Shown in pieces: positions 26,253 through 33,329 of a stretch of 64,000 nucleotides of DNA (position 1 is its first letter; each line of letters begins with the position of its first letter). Position numbers and translations under genes: made by a program. Below the pieces are notes generated by a model. It was not told the origin of the DNA. It saw only the letters and a program-made list of their open reading frames with translations, and did not search any database. This stretch comes from Myroides sp. NP-2. Lineage in GTDB: Bacteria; Bacteroidota; Bacteroidia; Flavobacteriales; Flavobacteriaceae. The stretch covers positions 1 to 64,000 of the forward strand of contig NZ_JACHTD010000015.1 in the NCBI RefSeq assembly GCF_014145665.1. The letters are read 5' to 3'.

Positions 26253-26591
26253 ATGAATTGGATTGAACTTACAGAAACTACTACTTTGTCGGAATTAGTA
26301 GCACATGCAACAAGTAAACCGTATATAATTTTTAAAAGTAGCCCCACCTGTTATATTAGCAAAATGGCGCTAAAAAACTTTGAGCGTTCTTTTACTAATC
26401 CAACACAAGTGGATTGCTATATGGTGGATGTGAAAAAGGATCGATTGGTTTCACTAGATATTGCGGATCGCTTTCAAGTGCAACATGAATCCCCACAGTT
26501 GCTGATCATAGCAGATGGCAAAGTGGTCTATCACACCTCCCACGAAGGAATTGATGCCGCAGCTACTGAAAAGTTACTCTTGCGTTTATAA
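26253..26591 (+). CDS. YtxJ-like redox protein (monothiol bacilliredoxin family)
   Basis: This 112-residue thioredoxin-fold protein has the YtxJ/DUF2847 signature: FKSSPTCYISKMAL with a single Cys33 where thioredoxin has CxxC, followed by VDVKKDRLVSLDIADRFQVQHESPQLLII with the cis-Pro and the VVYHTSHEGI end. YtxJ proteins are proposed to remove bacillithiol from proteins in Firmicutes and Bacteroidota. That predicts that this organism makes bacillithiol, but no bshA/B/C gene lies in this window to confirm it. The gene stands alone, divergent from clpB, and ends before a possible bidirectional terminator. Confidence 0.8.
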   Translation: MNWIELTETTTLSELVAHATSKPYIIFKSSPTCYISKMALKNFERSFTNPTQVDCYMVDVKKDRLVSLDIADRFQVQHESPQLLIIADGKVVYHTSHEGIDAAATEKLLLRL

Positions 26592-26704
26592 ACGACCGAC
26601 AAAATATTATGTATAGGCTGTTTGTCTTATCCTGCCAATAGGGTACAATTAAAGGAGGAAGAAACATGCTTTTCAAGAAATAAAAATCATTTACATTTGA
26701 ACAA

Positions 26705-26742
26705 TAAAAAAAGGGTAACCAGAACGAGGTCACCCTTTTTTG
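26705..26742. terminator. Bidirectional terminator between YtxJ-like and esterase genes
   Basis: AAAAAGGGTaACC and GGTcACCCTTTTTT pair with an A-run before and a T-run after, between convergent genes. A smaller AGGTT/AACCT hairpin with a T-run follows at 26837-26859. Confidence 0.75.
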
Positions 26743-26916
26743 CCTTATGACACTGCATAAAACTAGGAAACAACTTTACCTGTGTATCAAATGGGGACTT
26801 TTTGTAAAAGGCAATGACAACAAATAACTTTGATTTAGGTTGAGCAACCTAGTTTTTTTGGGTGAATCTTCTCAATCTTTGAGTGAGCAGTAGGTTTGTT
26901 GCTAAGAAGGAGCAAA

Positions 26917-27990
26917 TTACTTTGCTTTTCCTATCGTACTGTTGGGGTATAGGCGCAGCGTATACGCTATAAAATAATCGACAATTTCACTTGCTCCTTG
27001 CTTGTCGTAGTAGGAAACAATATACTTGAGATAAGCCTCACTTGGGTGAAACTCAAAATGCAGGTTTTTGCTCAATTGTGCAAAAGATGTTTCTACCAGT
27101 TGGGGATTGTTTTGAATGGCCTTAAAGTTTAGCGGATAATCCTCGAAAATATAGCGCAAGCCATCCAAATTACCCTTCATAGGAATACTTCCATGGTTTT
27201 CACCTTCATATTGTTCATAGCGGTAGGTCAACCCTTTTAGGGAATGCTCTTGCACAAAGGTATTAAAAGCCTTAATAGCACTGTAGTGATCCTCTAAATG
27301 ACCTTTGTTCTCGCTATCGCCCACTTGGGTTAAAAACAATTTACGGTGTTTAAAATCCTGCTGTTGGTTCGCTTGATACTGCTGGAGTATAAAAGTATCA
27401 TCCCACCAAATACTAGGATCGTGCACAATATAAGCCTGAAACATATCCGTATAATGAAGCAAATTATGCAAGGCAGTAATTCCTCCAAATGAATGCCCAA
27501 CCAGTATCGCATAACCGTTTGTTCTAAATTGCTGTTGCACAAAAGGTTTTAATTCCTCTGCTACGAATTGAAAGAATGCTGCATTACCTCCAGTTTCGCC
27601 TTTGATTTTGGCCTTTTGTTCTGCTGTCATTGTATGTTCCTTGCGCGTTGAAGGCGTTAGGTCTCGCGTGCGATTGGTATTGACTATCCCAACAACAATC
27701 ATCTCCGGTATAGAAGGATAGGGGTATTTAGACAGTTTTTCAATATAGGCAGTAAAGTAGTTGAAATTGCTTTCGCTATCAAGTAAGTAAATTACCGGAT
27801 AAGCTTGTGGTGTTAAGCTGCTATCCGCATAGCTCTTGGGTAAGTAGATTTGTATTTTTCGTTCTTCCCCTAATACGTCAGAGGATAATTCATACTCTTG
27901 TCCTACAACAATAGGTGTTTGTGCATTAGTGAAAGTAGAAGTAAAGGCTAGGCTACCCACACACAACATACGCAAAAGCAATAATTTCAT
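26917..27990 (-). CDS. Exported alpha/beta-hydrolase, esterase D family
   Basis: This 357-residue secreted or periplasmic hydrolase begins with a signal peptide (to about FTNAQ, residue 24). The fold is that of the putative esterase family (PF00756): YPVIYLLDSESNF early, IVVGIVNTNRTRDLTPS, then the nucleophile elbow VGHSFGG with Ser near residue 167, an acidic residue after FLTQVGDSENKG, and His in YEGENHGSIP near 265. Relatives include siderophore esterases (Fes/IroE) and feruloyl esterases. The TRDLTPS motif is common in the siderophore-esterase-like group, but no siderophore genes are nearby, so the substrate stays open. It has its own promoter (TATCTTTG at 28017-28024). Confidence 0.8.
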   Translation of the reverse strand: MKLLLLRMLCVGSLAFTSTFTNAQTPIVVGQEYELSSDVLGEERKIQIYLPKSYADSSLTPQAYPVIYLLDSESNFNYFTAYIEKLSKYPYPSIPEMIVVGIVNTNRTRDLTPSTRKEHTMTAEQKAKIKGETGGNAAFFQFVAEELKPFVQQQFRTNGYAILVGHSFGGITALHNLLHYTDMFQAYIVHDPSIWWDDTFILQQYQANQQQDFKHRKLFLTQVGDSENKGHLEDHYSAIKAFNTFVQEHSLKGLTYRYEQYEGENHGSIPMKGNLDGLRYIFEDYPLNFKAIQNNPQLVETSFAQLSKNLHFEFHPSEAYLKYIVSYYDKQGASEIVDYFIAYTLRLYPNSTIGKAK

Positions 27991-28016
27991 TCTTTATCTT
28001 TATTTGTTACAATAAG

Positions 28017-28024
28017 CAAAGATA
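28017..28024 (-). promoter_or_regulatory. -7 promoter element of the esterase gene
   Basis: TATCTTTG on the minus strand, 26 bases before the ATG at 27990. Confidence 0.55.
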
Positions 28025-28063
28025 ATTGTTTATATTTATTCTAAATAAATAAGTGAATAAAAT

Positions 28064-28528
28064 CTAGTCTAAGCGGTAGCGCAGGGTAGTATGAACAGGT
28101 TCAAATTCTTGTTCCACATAAAGTTTTAGTGCTTCGGTGTTTTGTTTGAGCACCATAAGCTCGATATAATCTACCTTTTTCTGGGATGCCCATGCTTTTA
28201 CAGCCTGTATGAGTTGTTTGCCTATTCCTCGATTGCGATAGGCTTCTTCCACATACAGATCGGCAAAGTTGAGATAGCGGTGGGAAACGAAGCATTCGTA
28301 GGGCAGGGTGCGCTCAATAAATAGGGCTGTCATGCCAACCAGATGGTCTTGGTCCACCGCAAGGATAAACGTACTTTCATCGTCCTCAATGGTTTCTTGT
28401 AAAAAAGAAAGCGCTGGGAAATCGGCTTTAAAAGAATAGGGCTGATGGCGTTGCAAATCTGCGAATTGCTTTTGGTAGAGCAATTGAAGGGCTGCCATGT
28501 CTTCTACGACGGCTGGACGAATAATCAT
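28064..28528 (-). CDS. GNAT family N-acetyltransferase
   Basis: This 154-residue acetyltransferase opens with MIIRPAVVEDMAALQLLY, the common start of the family. It has DHLVGMTALFI, the strand ADLYVEEAYRNRG and the acetyl-CoA loop RNRGIGKQLIQ near residue 112, then NTEALKLYVEQEFEPV at the end. The substrate is unknown; such proteins acetylate small amines, antibiotics or protein N-termini. It lies between the esterase gene (same strand, 73 bases away, with its own promoter) and the divergent ABC transporter gene. Confidence 0.85.
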   Translation of the reverse strand: MIIRPAVVEDMAALQLLYQKQFADLQRHQPYSFKADFPALSFLQETIEDDESTFILAVDQDHLVGMTALFIERTLPYECFVSHRYLNFADLYVEEAYRNRGIGKQLIQAVKAWASQKKVDYIELMVLKQNTEALKLYVEQEFEPVHTTLRYRLD

Positions 28529-28591
28529 GATTTATTTTTGTTTTAAATGTACAGTAAAATTTAGAATACCACAGAATCATACCCGTATTTA

Positions 28592-28605
28592 TTGACCCAA
28601 GTCAA
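28592..28605 (+). promoter_or_regulatory. Crp/Fnr-type operator upstream of the ABC transporter gene
   Basis: TTGACCCAAGTCAA contains a perfect TTGAC-n4-GTCAA palindrome. Its start lies 40 bases before the TTTG of the -7 box at 28628-28635, centring it near -41.5, the class II Crp/Fnr activator position. An almost identical box sits at the same spacing at 31136-31149. Confidence 0.65.
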
Positions 28606-28627
28606 GAATTATAAGGGAAGAGAACAC

Positions 28628-28635
28628 TACCTTTG
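28628..28635 (+). promoter_or_regulatory. -7 element of the ABC transporter gene; likely leaderless start
   Basis: TACCTTTG ends only 4 bases before the ATG at 28640. The transcript would start at or next to the ATG, so the mRNA is probably leaderless. No TTG is present at -33; the Crp/Fnr-type box replaces it, as expected for an activated promoter. Confidence 0.6.
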
Positions 28636-28639
28636 TCAC

Positions 28640-30421
28640 ATGAATTTAATTGCCATATTAAAAAAAATAAAACCTTTTATACGACCGTATCGCAGCTTAG
28701 TGATTGGAACACTACTGTTAACTGCCATCGGTTCCATTGCCGTTCAAGTCAATGCCTTAGTGCTGCGCCATTTGGTCGATGCATTAAGTGCAGTGGTCAA
28801 CCATGACCAAACAGAAGCCTGGGGATTTCAAGTCTTGCTTTGGTGTAGCCTTATTCTGATTATCAAAGAAATCGCCTTTAGCTGTATTCAATTTGGACAG
28901 CGCTTTTTTGGTGAAAAATTGCGAATTTATACCTCACGCGATATTTCTCAACTTGTTGTGGAGCGAATTTTGACCTTTAAAATGGCGTTTTATACCTCCG
29001 AAGAAAATGACAGTGGAAAGTTGCAAACGCGTATCGATCAAGGAATTAGTAGTATCACTCGTTTAGTACAAAATTTCTTTATCGATATCTTACCCTTATT
29101 TGCCAATGCGATTGTTGCGCTCTTTTTCATTTATTCCGCTAATGTATATGTAGGAATGGTCAGTACAGCAATGATTCCCCTGTATTTTTATGTCAGTCAA
29201 AATCAAGCCAAAAAACTAAAAGGATACAGACGTAAAATGAGGAGTTATCGCGAGAATAAAAACAACGGTATTATCTCGTTGATCAATTCCATTACCGTGA
29301 TCAAATCCTTTGTTCGCGAACCTTTAGAATCGCAGAAACACCAGGATATTCAAGTGGATATGACTGAGAATCAATTGCATACTCGAAGGATGAGTTTTGT
29401 GTTTGATGCCGTAAAGAGCTTTATCGAACAATTTGGCCTTGTCGTTGTGATTCTGCTAACCGCTTATTTTGTCCTACAAGGACAAATGAGTGTTGGAGCC
29501 ATCATGTTTCACGTGCTATTGTTTAACAACGTAACGGCGCCTATCCGGCAACTACACCGCATTTACGACGATGTTAACGATGCAATGATCTATTCTGAAA
29601 GCTTCTTTGAAATTATCGAAGCCAACGAAGTAGAAAGCTCAGGGACCTATATTCCCCAAAAAATTAAGGGTCGTATCGAATTGAAACAGGTGTCCTTTCA
29701 CTATCCAAATGGCACACGCGCTTTAAAAGAGGTGTCTATGCTAATCGAACCCAATAAAACAACCGCTTTAGTCGGTTTGAGTGGAGCAGGGAAGAGCACG
29801 GTGATCAATTTATTGGACAAGTTTTATGAACCTAGTCATGGGCAGATTCTCTTGGATGGCATAGATCTCAAAGAATACGATACCAAAGAGTTGCGCAAGC
29901 ACATCGGACTTGTTTTGCAAAAAAATCATATTTTTCAAGGCAGTATAGCAGAAAATATCCGCTATGGCGATGAAAACGCTTCCTTTGAGGATGTGGTAGA
30001 TGCTGCAAAAAAAGCATATATACACGAGCAAATTGTCGATTTGCCACAAGGCTATGAATCCGATGCCCGTTTGTTATCAGGCGGACAACAACAACGCATC
30101 GCCATTGCGCGTCTATTCCTCAAAGATCCCGCCATTATCTTTTTAGATGAACCAACAGCTAGTTTAGACGCTATCGCAACCGAACAAATTAAACGAAGTT
30201 TAGACGCCATCAAACAAAATAGAACCGTAATCATCGTTTCCCATAGCATCTCTCAAATTATTGATGCACACAATATTGTGGTTATGGAGAAAGGACAAGT
30301 CGTTGAAAGTGGCGTTCACGAAGTCTTGTACGACAATAAACAAACCTATTATGAAATCTTCTCTGCCATGGCGAATAGTTTGAATCTTGAAAAAATCTCA
30401 CAAACGTTACATGAGGGTTAG
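28640..30421 (+). CDS. ABC transporter, fused permease and ATPase (exporter type)
   Basis: This 593-residue half-transporter works as a homodimer in the inner membrane. Residues 15-330 hold six membrane helices of the type I exporter fold. The ATPase domain (about 345-590) has Walker A GLSGAGKST (379-387), Q-loop VLQKNHIF, signature LSGGQQQ (479-485), Walker B AIIFLDEP (498-505) and H-loop VSHS. Lipid A/MsbA, multidrug and Atm1 exporters share this plan, and the substrate cannot be told from sequence. The start was set at 28640 because the -7 box lies 4 bases upstream; a longer frame from a TTG overlaps the operator. The Crp/Fnr-type box suggests control by the regulator at 32077. Confidence 0.85.
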   Translation: MNLIAILKKIKPFIRPYRSLVIGTLLLTAIGSIAVQVNALVLRHLVDALSAVVNHDQTEAWGFQVLLWCSLILIIKEIAFSCIQFGQRFFGEKLRIYTSRDISQLVVERILTFKMAFYTSEENDSGKLQTRIDQGISSITRLVQNFFIDILPLFANAIVALFFIYSANVYVGMVSTAMIPLYFYVSQNQAKKLKGYRRKMRSYRENKNNGIISLINSITVIKSFVREPLESQKHQDIQVDMTENQLHTRRMSFVFDAVKSFIEQFGLVVVILLTAYFVLQGQMSVGAIMFHVLLFNNVTAPIRQLHRIYDDVNDAMIYSESFFEIIEANEVESSGTYIPQKIKGRIELKQVSFHYPNGTRALKEVSMLIEPNKTTALVGLSGAGKSTVINLLDKFYEPSHGQILLDGIDLKEYDTKELRKHIGLVLQKNHIFQGSIAENIRYGDENASFEDVVDAAKKAYIHEQIVDLPQGYESDARLLSGGQQQRIAIARLFLKDPAIIFLDEPTASLDAIATEQIKRSLDAIKQNRTVIIVSHSISQIIDAHNIVVMEKGQVVESGVHEVLYDNKQTYYEIFSAMANSLNLEKISQTLHEG

Positions 30422-30460
30422 ATTGGTTTGCAGTTAACGGTTTACGAGGAATTCTCGGAT

Positions 30461-30498
30461 AAAAAGGTTTGGTCTTTTGTAGATTAAACCTTTTTTTT
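30461..30498 (+). terminator. Terminator of the ABC transporter gene
   Basis: AAAAAGGTTT pairs with AAACCTTTTT around a 15-base loop, followed by a run of T that merges into the heptamer array. Confidence 0.7.
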
Positions 30499-30958
30499 GT
30501 TCGTCGCTCTTTGCTCTTTGCTCTTTGTTCGTTGCTCTTTGTTCGTTGCTCTTTGCTCGTTGCTCGTTGCTCTTCGTTCGATGCTCTTTGTTCGTTGCTC
30601 TTTGTTCGTTGCTCTTTGCTCGTCGCTCGTTGCTCTTTGTTCGTCGCTCTTTGTTCGTTGCTCTTTGCTCGTTGCTCTTTGCTCGTTGCTCTTTGCTCGT
30701 TGCTCTTTGCTCGTTGCTCTTTGCTCGTTGCTCTTTGCTCGTTGCTCTTTGCTCGTTGCTCTTTGCTCGTTGCTCTTTGCTCGTTGCTCTTCGTTCGATG
30801 TTCTTCGTTCGATGTTCTTCGTTCGATGTTCTTCGTTCGATGTTCTTCGTTCGATGTTCTTCGTTCGATGTTCTTCGTTCGATGTTCTTCGTTCGATGCT
30901 CTTCGTTCGATGCTCTTCGTTCGATGCTCTTCGTTCGATGCTCTTCGTTCGATGCTCG
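30497..30958. repeat. Tandem array of 66 heptamers (TTGYTCK family)
   Basis: 462 bp, exactly 66 units of 7 bp with no register slip. Units vary at set positions. The first half alternates TTGCTCT, TTGCTCG, TTGTTCG and TCGCTCT. The second half alternates TCGTTCG with ATGTTCT and then ATGCTCT, giving a 14-bp superperiod. There is no stop codon in several frames, which makes false open frames of 150-230 codons on both strands; their products would be pure repeat. It fills the gap between the ABC transporter terminator and the DUF2798 promoter. Confidence 0.95.
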
Positions 30959-31058
30959 TTGTAAAGCACAATTATCTTACAAATGAAGAAACTAAACAAA
31001 CCGTGCAAATCGTAGCGTAGCGTAGATTCATCGAACACCAAAACCAATATAAACATTG

Positions 31059-31128
31059 TACTCACCACTTACCATTCACCACTTACCATTCACCACTCAC
31101 CACTTACCATTCACCACTTACCACTCAC
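31059..31128. repeat. Tandem array of 10 heptamers (CACTTAC/CATTCAC family)
   Basis: TACTCAC is followed by CACTTAC, CATTCAC, CACTTAC, CATTCAC, CACTCAC, CACTTAC, CATTCAC, CACTTAC and CACTCAC. These are the same unit family, read on the same strand, as the second half of the large array at 51189-51342, which also begins with TACTCAC. The array ends 7 bases before the operator at 31136. Confidence 0.9.
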
Positions 31129-31135
31129 CAATTTT

Positions 31136-31149
31136 TTGACCTAAGTCAA
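31136..31149 (+). promoter_or_regulatory. Crp/Fnr-type operator upstream of the DUF2798-ribB-regulator operon
   Basis: TTGACCTAAGTCAA, a perfect TTGAC-n4-GTCAA palindrome differing in one spacer base from the box at 28592. It begins 40 bases before the TTTG of the -7-like box GAACTTTG (31172-31179), exactly as at the ABC transporter gene. Confidence 0.65.
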
Positions 31150-31171
31150 TGTTTTTGATCGGAGGGAACTA

Positions 31172-31179
31172 GAACTTTG
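31172..31179 (+). promoter_or_regulatory. -7-like element of the DUF2798 operon
   Basis: GAACTTTG matches TAnnTTTG except for its first base and lies 21 bases before the ATG at 31201. A weak -7 box fits an activator-dependent promoter. Confidence 0.45.
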
Positions 31180-31200
31180 TTCCAGTAAAAAATACAACAT

Positions 31201-31422
31201 ATGAATAGCAAGTATTACAAGTACGTGAATACCTTATTTGTTGTCATTCCGATGACGTTAATTATGGCATTTGTAGGGTTAATTCGAAATTATGGATTTC
31301 AAGAAGGGTGGTTTTTTCTGTTTTTAAAAGCCTGGAGTGTGATGTTACCCGTAGCCTATGGATCGGCTTTTGTCATTATCCCCAGAGCGAGAAAATATGC
31401 AGAACAATTAATTAAAAAATAA
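31201..31422 (+). CDS. DUF2798 small membrane protein
   Basis: These 73 residues form two transmembrane helices (about 8-28 and 39-62) joined by a short loop, with a basic C-terminus ([12 protein letters not shown]). The pattern [17 protein letters not shown]...F...W...W..a..vAyp.af.i.P.arK fits DUF2798, a family of unknown function. It is the first gene of an apparent operon: one base separates its stop from ribB, and five bases separate ribB from the Crp/Fnr gene. The promoter region holds the Crp/Fnr-type operator, so its expression probably follows that regulator. Confidence 0.75.
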   Translation: MNSKYYKYVNTLFVVIPMTLIMAFVGLIRNYGFQEGWFFLFLKAWSVMLPVAYGSAFVIIPRARKYAEQLIKK

Positions 31423-31423
31423 A

Positions 31424-32071
31424 ATGGAAGATACACTACAAGAATTTGGAAAAACGAGTCAAGAAAGAGTAGAACGCGCGTTGAGTTTCCTAAAAGTAGG
31501 CAAAGGAGTTTTAGTATTAGACGATAAAGATAGAGAAAATGAAGCTGATGTTGTTTTTTCAGCTCATTTGATGTCGGAGCAAGACATGGCTTTAATGATT
31601 CGCTATTGCAGCGGTGTTATTTGCTTGTGTTTAACCAATGAAAAAGCCGACGCCTTGGATTTGCCTTATATGGTTAGCGAAAATACCAGTCAGTTTCAGA
31701 CGCCTTTTACCGTAACAATTGAAGCCGCGAAAGGAGTAACCACTGGTTTATCAGCTGCGGACCGCCTGACCACTGTGCGTGCGGCAAGCAATAAAAACGC
31801 AAAGCAATCGGACTTATCCAAGCCAGGACATATCTTCCCCTTGCGTGCAAAAAATGGAGGCGTATTAGAGCGAAACGGTCATACTGAAGCCAGCGTAGAC
31901 CTCATGAAATTAGCTGGTTTACCACCTGAAGCAGTGCTCTGTGAACTTATGAATGACGACGGTACTATGGCTCGACTTCCACAAGCTATTGACTTTGCTG
32001 TAGAACATAAAATGACGGTACTTACCATTGCTGATATTGTGTATTATCGTACTTTTGTAAGTGAAAAATAA
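31424..32071 (+). CDS. ribB: 3,4-dihydroxy-2-butanone-4-phosphate synthase
   Basis: RibB converts ribulose 5-phosphate to 3,4-dihydroxy-2-butanone 4-phosphate and formate, a branch of riboflavin synthesis. The 215 residues fit the stand-alone enzyme. The acidic metal-binding loop [14 protein letters not shown] lies near residue 32, with [25 protein letters not shown] and [31 protein letters not shown] after it. Many Bacteroidota have a fused RibBA in the main rib pathway, so this separate copy inside a regulator operon may supply extra flavin under a special condition. That is inference. No FMN riboswitch is visible; control is probably through the Crp/Fnr-type box. Confidence 0.9.
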   Translation: MEDTLQEFGKTSQERVERALSFLKVGKGVLVLDDKDRENEADVVFSAHLMSEQDMALMIRYCSGVICLCLTNEKADALDLPYMVSENTSQFQTPFTVTIEAAKGVTTGLSAADRLTTVRAASNKNAKQSDLSKPGHIFPLRAKNGGVLERNGHTEASVDLMKLAGLPPEAVLCELMNDDGTMARLPQAIDFAVEHKMTVLTIADIVYYRTFVSEK

Positions 32072-32076
32072 AGAAA

Positions 32077-32644
32077 ATGAAGCAGTTAATCGCCTATATC
32101 CAAGAGCGAATTGAAGTAACAGAAGATGAACTGGATGTGATTCTTTCCTTTTTTTAACTATGAAAAACTCAAAAAAGGAGAACAACTAAATGCGGGTGTG
32201 GGTCAAACACAGAAATTGTACTTTGTGTGTAAGGGGTGTTTGCGCGTTTTCTATATCAATGAAGCAGGACAAGATACCACGCGTTTCTTTGCCTTTGAAA
32301 ACCAATTCGCTACTACTTTAGTTAGCTTTATTCAGGGAAATAGTGCGGAAGAATATATGCAAGCCCTTGAAGACAGTGACGTCTACGTCATTGCTCATCA
32401 CGAATTTTATCAGCTCTTGGAATTGCTGCCCCAATGGGAAAAATTCTATCGCAAGTATTTGGAGTTTGCCTATATTAACAATACGAGTCGATTGTTTGCC
32501 ATGGTAACCATGGATGCAGGCACGAGATACCAAAATCTATTGTCCCAAAGTCCACAAATTGTACAGCGATTGCCAAACAAAATTGTCGCTTCCTACCTTG
32601 GCGTCTCTCAAGAAACACTGAGTAGAATTAAATCCAAAGGGTAA
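32077..32644 (+). pseudogene. Crp/Fnr family regulator, frame broken by a T7 run
   Basis: The gene starts 5 bases after ribB: MKQLIAYIQERIEVTEDE... Codon 27 is TAA because of a seven-T run at 32149-32155. With six T the frame continues as SFFNYEKLKKGEQLNAGVG and gives one 188-residue protein of normal family length. The rest has the cAMP-type beta-roll (KLYFVCKGCLRVFYINEAGQDTTRFF), a dimer helix and the helix-turn-helix LPNKIVASYLGVSQETLSRIKSK. So it is either a recent pseudogene, a phase-variable or slippage-controlled gene, or a sequencing error in a homopolymer. A shorter product from a GTG at 32198 would lack the start of the sensor domain. Family regulators bind palindromes like the two found at 28592 and 31136. 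Confidence 0.7.
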
Positions 32645-32746
32645 GCGAGGCCAGTTATTCGCGTATGAACTGTTGAACAACACAAAGGGAAGTGAATATC
32701 CATCACTTACTGCAACCAAAAAAATAATTTTAATCCTTTAATTTCC

Positions 32747-32784
32747 TAGTTTATCCTTGAGTCATCAGGGATAAACTATTTTTT
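32747..32784 (+). terminator. Terminator of the ribB-Crp/Fnr operon
   Basis: TAGTTTATCC and GGATAAACTA form a perfect 10-bp stem followed by six T. Confidence 0.85.
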
Positions 32785-32860
32785 GTACAAATGAGAAATG
32801 CCTTACAGTCGTTTAAACTCCCCTTAGCACCACAAAGCGTACCTTTGCATTAGGCAGACA

Positions 32861-32896
32861 AAAAAGAGGAAAAGCAGCTACTTTCCCTCTTTTTCT
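32861..32896. terminator. Terminator downstream of the DUF2007 gene (bidirectional)
   Basis: AAAAAGAGG and CCTCTTTTT (with inner AAAG/CTTT pairing) have T-runs in both directions. It serves mainly the minus-strand gene ending at 32971. Confidence 0.65.
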
Positions 32897-32970
32897 TTCT
32901 AACCTAATTCTTGTGTATTGAATAATTTGAGATGCGTTCTATTCAAATAGTAATATGAAGATAGTAAAAA

Positions 32971-33189
32971 TTATTCTTCAATATTATTTTCTTGGATTAA
33001 TTTTTTTGCTAGATCGAGATCTTTCTCTTCGACAAGCACGTGAACAGCCTTGCCTAAAGTGCCGTAACCCGCACCACGACCAGCTTCAATATCATCGCGA
33101 ATGATATAGGCTATATTGTTCTCTTCTAGTAAGTTTCTAACGGCTAAGACCATAATTTCGCTTCCGGCAAATACTTGTTTGTGTTCCAT
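32971..33189 (-). CDS. DUF2007 putative signal-transducing protein
   Basis: This 72-residue cytosolic protein fits DUF2007 in full: a start like MEHKQVFAGSEIMVLAVRNLLEENNIAYIIRDD, a central Gly-rich loop (GRGAGYGTLGKAV) and an end VHVLVEEKDLDLAKKLIQE. The fold is related to PII/ACT-like small regulators, which is why the family is called signal-transducing, but no ligand is known. It is transcribed alone, opposite to its neighbours. Confidence 0.8.
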   Translation of the reverse strand: MEHKQVFAGSEIMVLAVRNLLEENNIAYIIRDDIEAGRGAGYGTLGKAVHVLVEEKDLDLAKKLIQENNIEE

Positions 33190-33329
33190 ATGTTGCTTTT
33201 TTTATTTAAAAATACACTTTTTCGATCATATAAAACCTATTTGCTTTACTTTTTTTACCTTTTTATCCCGAGGATAACGGATAAATGAAGGAGAAAGTCT
33301 TAATTTTACTTGTTGTAAAGCCTAAGACT

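Noticed and set aside
30497..30958. CRISPR array
   Set aside because: Units are 7 bp with no spacers, and no cas gene is nearby.
30282..31068. Several long open frames of 150-230 codons on both strands over the heptamer array
   Set aside because: They encode only repeats such as EQRATSK or CSLLFAR, arise because the 7-bp units lack stop codons, overlap each other and one runs into the ABC transporter gene.
32840..32896. Tiny RNA from TACCTTTG to the hairpin at 32861
   Set aside because: The transcript would be only about 45 bases and the hairpin is better explained as the terminator of the DUF2007 gene on the other strand.
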